Source: an uncultured Bacteroidales bacterium | Lineage (GTDB): Bacteria > Bacteroidota > Bacteroidia > Bacteroidales > UBA932 | DNA length: 11,321 nucleotides | Assembly: GCA_934678915.1 (NCBI GenBank) | Contig: CAKUSF010000062.1 | Location: 1 to 11,321 of the forward strand | Reading direction: 5' to 3' | Part shown: positions 7,728 through 11,321 of the stretch, piece by piece | Layout: each line of letters opens with the position of its first letter | Position numbering within the stretch: the first letter of the stretch is position 1 | Program-made: the position numbers and the translations under genes | Notes under the pieces: model-generated | Database searches by the model: none | Seen by the model: only the letters and a program-made list of their open reading frames with translations | Told to the model about the DNA's origin: nothing

Positions 7728-7946
7728 TTATTTGTACCTGAAAGATATTCTTCCCTTAGTCAAATCGTAAGGTGAAATTTCAACCCTCACCTTGTCTCCA
7801 AGGAGGATGTGGATGAAATTCATTCTCATCTTGCCGGAGATGTTGCAGAGAAGGACGTGGCCATTCTCAAGCTCCACCTTGAACATTGCGTTAGGAAGAG
7901 TCTCGATCACTTTACCGTCTTGCTCTATCGCTACTTGCTTGGACAT
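7728..7946 (-). CDS. infA: translation initiation factor IF-1
   Basis: IF-1 binds the A site of the small subunit during initiation and helps IF-2 and IF-3. The 72 residues are the standard length and form a single S1-like OB fold. [20 protein letters not shown] (11-30), [20 protein letters not shown] (34-53) and [17 protein letters not shown] (56-72) match the family closely. It lies 12 bases after map and 13 before rpmJ. The leader is T/A-rich with no Shine-Dalgarno site. Confidence 0.99.
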   Translation of the reverse strand: MSKQVAIEQDGKVIETLPNAMFKVELENGHVLLCNISGKMRMNFIHILLGDKVRVEISPYDLTKGRISFRYK

Positions 7947-7958
7947 TGAAAAAACACT

Positions 7959-8732
7959 TTAAAATTTACCAGTACTTTCTATGTAATCAAATGTTGACAG
8001 TTGTTCCGCCTTGCCTTTACGAACAACAACCGTAAGCTCATAGTGAGCCGCATTCTTGTGGTCGGAAGTGTGTACAGCCCAACCATTTCTGGCCACATAC
8101 ACTCCTCTGCCTCCTGCATTGATCATTGGTTCGATGCAGATGACCATTCCCTCCACAAGCCTGCATCCGTACCCCTGACGTCCATAGTTTGGAACGCCTG
8201 GAGCTTCGTGCATCTCCTTACCAAGTCCGTGTCCTTCAAGTTCACGTACCACGGAGAATCCGAATGACTCAGCGTACGATTGCACCGCGTGTCCGATGTC
8301 ACCTGTCCTGTTGCCGGCAACCGCAGCCTCAATTCCTTTGTAGAGCGAAGCCTTGGTAACATCCATCAGCTTTCGGGTTTCGGCATCCACTTCCCCGACA
8401 GGGAAAGTGTAAGCCGAATCACCGTTATAGCCTTTGTACAAAGTGCCGATGTCAGCAGTCACGATGTCGCCTTCTTTGAGAACGTAGTCCGATGGAAAAC
8501 CATGGACAACGACATCATTGACAGATGTACATATCGCAGCGGGAAAACCCTCGAATCCTAGAAAACTCGGAATTGCACCGTTGTCACGAATAAAAGTCTC
8601 AGCCACCTCATTCAACCTCGCGGTTGTCACACCTGGGGCGACCACTTTCCCGACTTCTGCCAACGTCTTGGAGACGAGAATGGCATTCTCGCGCAGCAGT
8701 TCAATTTCCTCTTCTGTCTTAGGCTTAACCAT
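7959..8732 (-). CDS. map: methionine aminopeptidase, type I
   Basis: This enzyme removes the initiator methionine from nascent proteins in the cytoplasm. With the ATG at 8732 it has 257 residues and the compact type I fold without an N-terminal extension. The five metal ligands are in place: Asp94 (ADIGT), Asp105 (YNGDSAYTF), His168 (EGHGLG), Glu201 (IEPMI) and Glu232 (HYELTVVV). The substrate-contact His77 (VVHGFP) and HEAPGVPNYG (175-184) are also present. The frame stays open upstream to a TTG at 8750, which would add six residues, but the ATG gives the family-typical start before KTEEEIELLR. It lies 20 bases after secY and 12 before infA; adk, often found between secY and map in other phyla, is absent. 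Confidence 0.97.
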   Translation of the reverse strand: MVKPKTEEEIELLRENAILVSKTLAEVGKVVAPGVTTARLNEVAETFIRDNGAIPSFLGFEGFPAAICTSVNDVVVHGFPSDYVLKEGDIVTADIGTLYKGYNGDSAYTFPVGEVDAETRKLMDVTKASLYKGIEAAVAGNRTGDIGHAVQSYAESFGFSVVRELEGHGLGKEMHEAPGVPNYGRQGYGCRLVEGMVICIEPMINAGGRGVYVARNGWAVHTSDHKNAAHYELTVVVRKGKAEQLSTFDYIESTGKF

Positions 8733-8752
8733 CAATCTTGTGATTATCAAAA

Positions 8753-10093
8753 TTACATTCCTGAGCGTCCGCTGATACGTCCAGTCTTCATCAGACCGTC
8801 ATAGTGACGCATCAGGAGATAGCTCTCAATTTGCTGAAGCGTGTCAAGGACTACTCCTACAAGGATCAACAGTGATGTACCACCATAGAAGCTCGCGAAC
8901 TGATCCTGAACACCCATAATCCTGGCAAAAGCAGGAAGGATGGCGATGATGGCAAGGAATATGGAACCAGGGAGAGTCACCTTAGACATGATTGAGTCAA
9001 GGTAATTGACCGTGGCCTTTCCAGGCTTCACGCCAGGGATGAAACCACCGTTCTTCTTCATGTCTTCTGCCATCATGGTAGGATTAACCGTGACGGCTGT
9101 GTAGAAGTACGTGAAGATGACAACGAGTGATCCGAAAATCAGGTTATACCAAAATCCGGTGTAGTTACCGAGAGTGGCAGCCAAACCTCTGGTCGCATCA
9201 AAACGTGAGAAGAGGAGTGGGAAAAGCATCAGCGCCTGGGCGAAGATGATAGGCATTACACCAGCAGCATTGATCTTCAGAGGGATGTACTGACGCACAC
9301 CACCGTACTGCCTGTTGCCTACTACTCTCTTGGCATACTGTACAGGAACTCTCCTGACACCTTGCACGAGGGCAATTGTCGCAACAATGACAAGGAACCA
9401 GATAACCAACTCGACAATCAAGGCGATAGGACCGCCACCGGCTGTCGTGCTAAGTTTAGTACCAATCTCACTAATGAGTGCGAACGGCAGACGTGCAACA
9501 ATACCGATCATGATGATCAATGAAATACCATTGCCGATACCTCTGTCAGTGATTCTCTCACCAAGCCACATGACGAACATTGAGCCGGACATCAGGATGA
9601 TGGTGGCAACAAGGTTGTACATGAAACGGCTCCAACCAAGCTGGGTCTCCGCAAGGAATGCGGTACCCGGAATCTGACTGTGGATAGAAGCGATGTAGGC
9701 TGGTCCCTGAATGCAGAGAATGAGAATGGTGAGATACCTGGTGAGCTGATTCATCTTTCTACGGCCACTTTCGCCCTCCATCTGGAGTTTCCTGAAATAA
9801 GGGACGAACATGCCCAAAAGCTGAATCACGATTGATGCAGAGATGTACGGCATCACTCCCAACGCGAAGATGGAAGCGTTACCGAAGGCACCTCCGGAGA
9901 ACATATTCAAAAGACCAACGAGTCCTTCCTGCGTGCTATCCTGAAGTTGGGCAAGCAAGGTCGTATCGATACCAGGCAACACGATGAAGCAACCCAACCT
10001 ATAGACAAGGATGAGTAGGAACGTGTAGCCGAGTCTCGTACGGAGCTCCTCGATCCTGAAGATGTTCTTTATGGTTTCAATAAACTTCTTCAT
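8753..10093 (-). CDS. secY: preprotein translocase subunit SecY
   Basis: SecY is the channel of the SecYEG translocon in the cytoplasmic membrane. The 446 residues show ten hydrophobic segments. Conserved blocks include VLPGID (38-43), ASIVIQLL (86-93, plug and pore region), GERITDRGIGNGISLII (178-194), GGVRQYIPLKINAAGVMPII (264-283), the cytoplasmic loop MAEDMKKNGGFIPGVKPGK (341-359) and the C-terminal YLLMRHYDGLMK (425-436). The residue corresponding to E. coli Arg357 in the GIRPG motif of that SecA-contact loop is Lys356 here. The gene starts 2 bases after rplO, so translation is likely coupled. Confidence 0.99.
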   Translation of the reverse strand: MKKFIETIKNIFRIEELRTRLGYTFLLILVYRLGCFIVLPGIDTTLLAQLQDSTQEGLVGLLNMFSGGAFGNASIFALGVMPYISASIVIQLLGMFVPYFRKLQMEGESGRRKMNQLTRYLTILILCIQGPAYIASIHSQIPGTAFLAETQLGWSRFMYNLVATIILMSGSMFVMWLGERITDRGIGNGISLIIMIGIVARLPFALISEIGTKLSTTAGGGPIALIVELVIWFLVIVATIALVQGVRRVPVQYAKRVVGNRQYGGVRQYIPLKINAAGVMPIIFAQALMLFPLLFSRFDATRGLAATLGNYTGFWYNLIFGSLVVIFTYFYTAVTVNPTMMAEDMKKNGGFIPGVKPGKATVNYLDSIMSKVTLPGSIFLAIIAILPAFARIMGVQDQFASFYGGTSLLILVGVVLDTLQQIESYLLMRHYDGLMKTGRISGRSGM

Positions 10094-10095
10094 CT

Positions 10096-10548
10096 CTATT
10101 TGCCGATTACGATTGTCTTACCACCGGCGGCTTCAATCTTAGAGACTGCTGAGGCTGAGAAAGCGTCAGCGGTTACTGTTACCGCAGCTGAAATCTCACC
10201 GTTGCCAAGAATCTTTACAAGCTCCTTGGTGTCAGCGAGTCCTGCTGCCTTGATGTCCTCAATGCCGATCTCAGCCTTTCCAAGCTGCTCAGCAAGAGCC
10301 TGAATGGCAGCGACATTGACTGCCTTGTACTCGATTCTGGTAGGGTTCTTGAATCCGAACTTCGGAACACGTCTCTGGATAGGCATCTGGCCTCCCTCGA
10401 AACCGATCTTATGTTCGTAGCCAGCGCGAGCCTGTGCACCTTTGGTACCACGGGTGGAAGTACCACCTTTACCGGAACCCTGGCCACGGCCAAGACGCTT
10501 GCTGTTATGAGTAGCACCCTTTGCAGGTTTCAAATTTTCCAGTTTCAT
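10096..10548 (-). CDS. rplO: 50S ribosomal protein L15
   Basis: L15 (uL15) is a late-assembling large-subunit protein. The 150 residues begin MKLENLKPAKGA, followed by the Gly/Arg/Lys-rich extension (about 18-54; RLGRGQGSGKGGTSTRGTKG is typical) that threads into 23S rRNA, then GFEGGQMPIQRRVPKFGF (49-66) and a globular C-terminal half ending in a Gly-rich segment. Unlike nearly all other genes here it has a perfect AGGAGG 8 bases before its ATG. It lies 16 bases after rpmD and 2 before secY. Confidence 0.99.
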   Translation of the reverse strand: MKLENLKPAKGATHNSKRLGRGQGSGKGGTSTRGTKGAQARAGYEHKIGFEGGQMPIQRRVPKFGFKNPTRIEYKAVNVAAIQALAEQLGKAEIGIEDIKAAGLADTKELVKILGNGEISAAVTVTADAFSASAVSKIEAAGGKTIVIGK

Positions 10549-10556
10549 CTATTCGT

Positions 10557-10562
10557 CCTCCT
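10557..10562 (-). promoter_or_regulatory. strong Shine-Dalgarno site of rplO
   Basis: The minus strand reads AGGAGG, a perfect match to the core of the anti-Shine-Dalgarno sequence, with an 8-base spacer to the rplO ATG. It directly follows the rpmD stop codon. This confirms the rplO start and is unusual, because most other starts in the window have no such motif. Confidence 0.8.
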
Positions 10563-10564
10563 GA

Positions 10565-10744
10565 TTAGATTTCTTCAACTTCAACAAGGTGACGGATCTT
10601 GGCGAGCTGGCCTTCTGTCACCGGAGTCTTCTCGACCTCCACGGTCTGGTGCATTCTGCGGATTCCAAGTGTGGTCAAATTTGCAATCTGCCTCTTAGTA
10701 CATCCGTTTTTGCTTCTTACCTGTGTTATCTTAAGTTTTGCCAT
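10565..10744 (-). CDS. rpmD: 50S ribosomal protein L30
   Basis: This 59-residue gene was read directly from the gap between rpsE and rplO. The protein begins MAKLKITQVRSKNGCTKRQI and continues with LTTLGIRRMHQTVEVEKTP and a short end KIRHLVEVEEI, the L30 (uL30) pattern at its normal length. L30 is a small protein of the 50S subunit. It starts 13 bases after the rpsE stop and has a perfect Shine-Dalgarno site that overlaps that stop codon, so its translation is probably coupled to rpsE. Confidence 0.97.
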   Translation of the reverse strand: MAKLKITQVRSKNGCTKRQIANLTTLGIRRMHQTVEVEKTPVTEGQLAKIRHLVEVEEI

Positions 10745-10753
10745 AACTGTGAA

Positions 10754-10759
10754 CCTCCT
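10754..10759 (-). promoter_or_regulatory. strong Shine-Dalgarno site of rpmD
   Basis: The minus strand reads AGGAGG with a 9-base spacer to the rpmD ATG. The first two bases belong to the TAG stop codon of rpsE (10758-10760). Termination and re-initiation could thus occur at the same place. It fixes the rpmD start and is exceptional within this window. Confidence 0.8.
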
Positions 10760-11276
10760 AACCGTTAAACACTTTGCTCATAGGAACACCACGGAGACCG
10801 GCCACAGTGTAAGCGTCCCTCATCTGGGTAAGAGCCTCAACAGTAGCCTTCACAAGGTTGTGAGGGTTGGATGAGCCCTTAGACTTGGCGAGGACGTTCT
10901 GAACACCGGCTGACTCGAAGACGGCACGCATGGCACCACCAGCCTTAACACCGGTACCAGGGGCAGCCGGCTTCATAAAGACCACAGAGCCTCCGAACTT
11001 GGATTCCTGCTCATGCGGAATGGTTGTGTTGATGATAGGAATCTTCACGAGATTCTTCTTGGCATCCTCAACACCTTTTGCGATGGCGGCAGTTACCTCA
11101 TTGGCTTTTCCAAGACCATAACCAACAACACCGTTCTCGTCACCCACAACCACAATCGCGGCAAAGCGGAAGTGACGACCACCCTTAGTGACCTTAGTCA
11201 CTCTCTGGATGGCGACCAATCTGTCCTTCAATTCAAGATCAGATGTCTTTACTCTTTTAACATTTGTATTTGCCAT
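10758..11276 (-). CDS. rpsE: 30S ribosomal protein S5
   Basis: S5 (uS5) lies at the mRNA entry side of the small subunit and affects decoding accuracy. The 172 residues begin [20 protein letters not shown]. The N-terminal double-stranded-RNA-binding-like half shows [20 protein letters not shown] (25-44) and [20 protein letters not shown] (52-71). The C-terminal half shows [20 protein letters not shown] (102-121) and [16 protein letters not shown] (134-149). It follows rplR after 10 bases and precedes rpmD. Its leader has only a weak purine run (GAAAG), no full Shine-Dalgarno site. Confidence 0.99.
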   Translation of the reverse strand: MANTNVKRVKTSDLELKDRLVAIQRVTKVTKGGRHFRFAAIVVVGDENGVVGYGLGKANEVTAAIAKGVEDAKKNLVKIPIINTTIPHEQESKFGGSVVFMKPAAPGTGVKAGGAMRAVFESAGVQNVLAKSKGSSNPHNLVKATVEALTQMRDAYTVAGLRGVPMSKVFNG

Positions 11277-11286
11277 AGTCTTTCAA

Positions 11287-11321
11287 TTAGAAAATAAGGC
11301 CACCTTCACGGGCAGCGTCAG
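11287..11321 (-). CDS. rplR: 50S ribosomal protein L18, C-terminal end only
   Basis: Only the last 11 codons and a partial one are in the window; the rest lies beyond the right edge. The translation DAAREGGLIF followed by TAA matches the usual L18 (uL18) end (about A-REGGLKF). L18 is the normal neighbour upstream of rpsE and carries 5S rRNA binding in the 50S subunit. The call depends on this short match plus position. Confidence 0.85.
   Translation of the reverse strand, partial: DAAREGGLIF

Noticed and set aside
8733..8750. TTG start for map at 8750, adding six residues
   Set aside because: The in-frame ATG at 8732 gives the family-typical N-terminus just before KTEEEIELLR, and the extra residues show no conservation I recognise.
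8748..8755. TAATTTTG on the minus strand, a match to the TAnnTTTG box, before map
   Set aside because: It overlaps the secY stop codon inside a tight gene cluster, has no upstream TTTG element, and would leave a leader of only a few bases; probably chance.
1..11321. Search for CRISPR repeats, insertion sequences, tRNA or rRNA genes, toxin-antitoxin or defence genes
   Set aside because: No spaced direct repeats, terminal inverted repeats, transposase, cloverleaf or defence-like proteins were seen; nearly all of the window is accounted for by conserved housekeeping genes.

Overview
The window reads as a chromosomal housekeeping region from a member of the Bacteroidota, most likely order Bacteroidales. 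The evidence is the distal ribosomal-protein cluster in the order rplR-rpsE-rpmD-rplO-secY-map-infA-rpmJ-rpsM-rpsK-rpsD-rpoA-rplQ, with no adk between secY and map. Most genes also lack a Shine-Dalgarno sequence and have A/T-rich leaders instead, one promoter candidate fits the Bacteroides TAnnTTTG box, and the protein sequences have a Bacteroidales look (RpoA, the HppA pyrophosphatase, the LacI-type regulator). The genus cannot be named from this stretch.

Layout. Positions 1-1192 on the plus strand hold the 3' part of a MiaA-type tRNA dimethylallyltransferase gene (cut by the left edge) and a complete purE. On the minus strand, reading from the right edge, come the last codons of rplR, then the spc/alpha-type cluster from rpsE to rplQ (11276 to 4639), with gaps of 2 to 37 bases. 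A hairpin with a U-tract (4585-4618) ends this cluster. A 176-base spacer (4463-4638) carries that terminator, a promoter candidate and a second terminator-like hairpin. Then follow hppA (membrane pyrophosphatase, 4462-2273) and a LacI-type regulator (2241-1189), whose stop codon overlaps that of convergent purE in a shared CTAG.

How the genes work together. The cluster supplies 30S and 50S ribosomal proteins, IF-1, the RNA polymerase alpha subunit, the SecY translocon core and methionine aminopeptidase, so it covers transcription, translation, N-terminal processing and export. HppA turns pyrophosphate, a by-product of biosynthesis, into an ion gradient. MiaA modifies tRNA and PurE acts in purine synthesis. 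The regulator's target cannot be read from the sequence.

I see no mobile element, CRISPR array, rRNA or tRNA gene, defence system or novel multi-gene system. The points worth a second look are: two perfect AGGAGG Shine-Dalgarno sites on rpmD and rplO in a lineage that normally does without them; a half-degraded zinc site in ribosomal protein L36; residues in HppA that suggest Na+ or dual Na+/H+ pumping; a terminator-like hairpin just after the hppA promoter candidate; an altered recognition helix in the LacI-type regulator; and the CTAG stop overlap.
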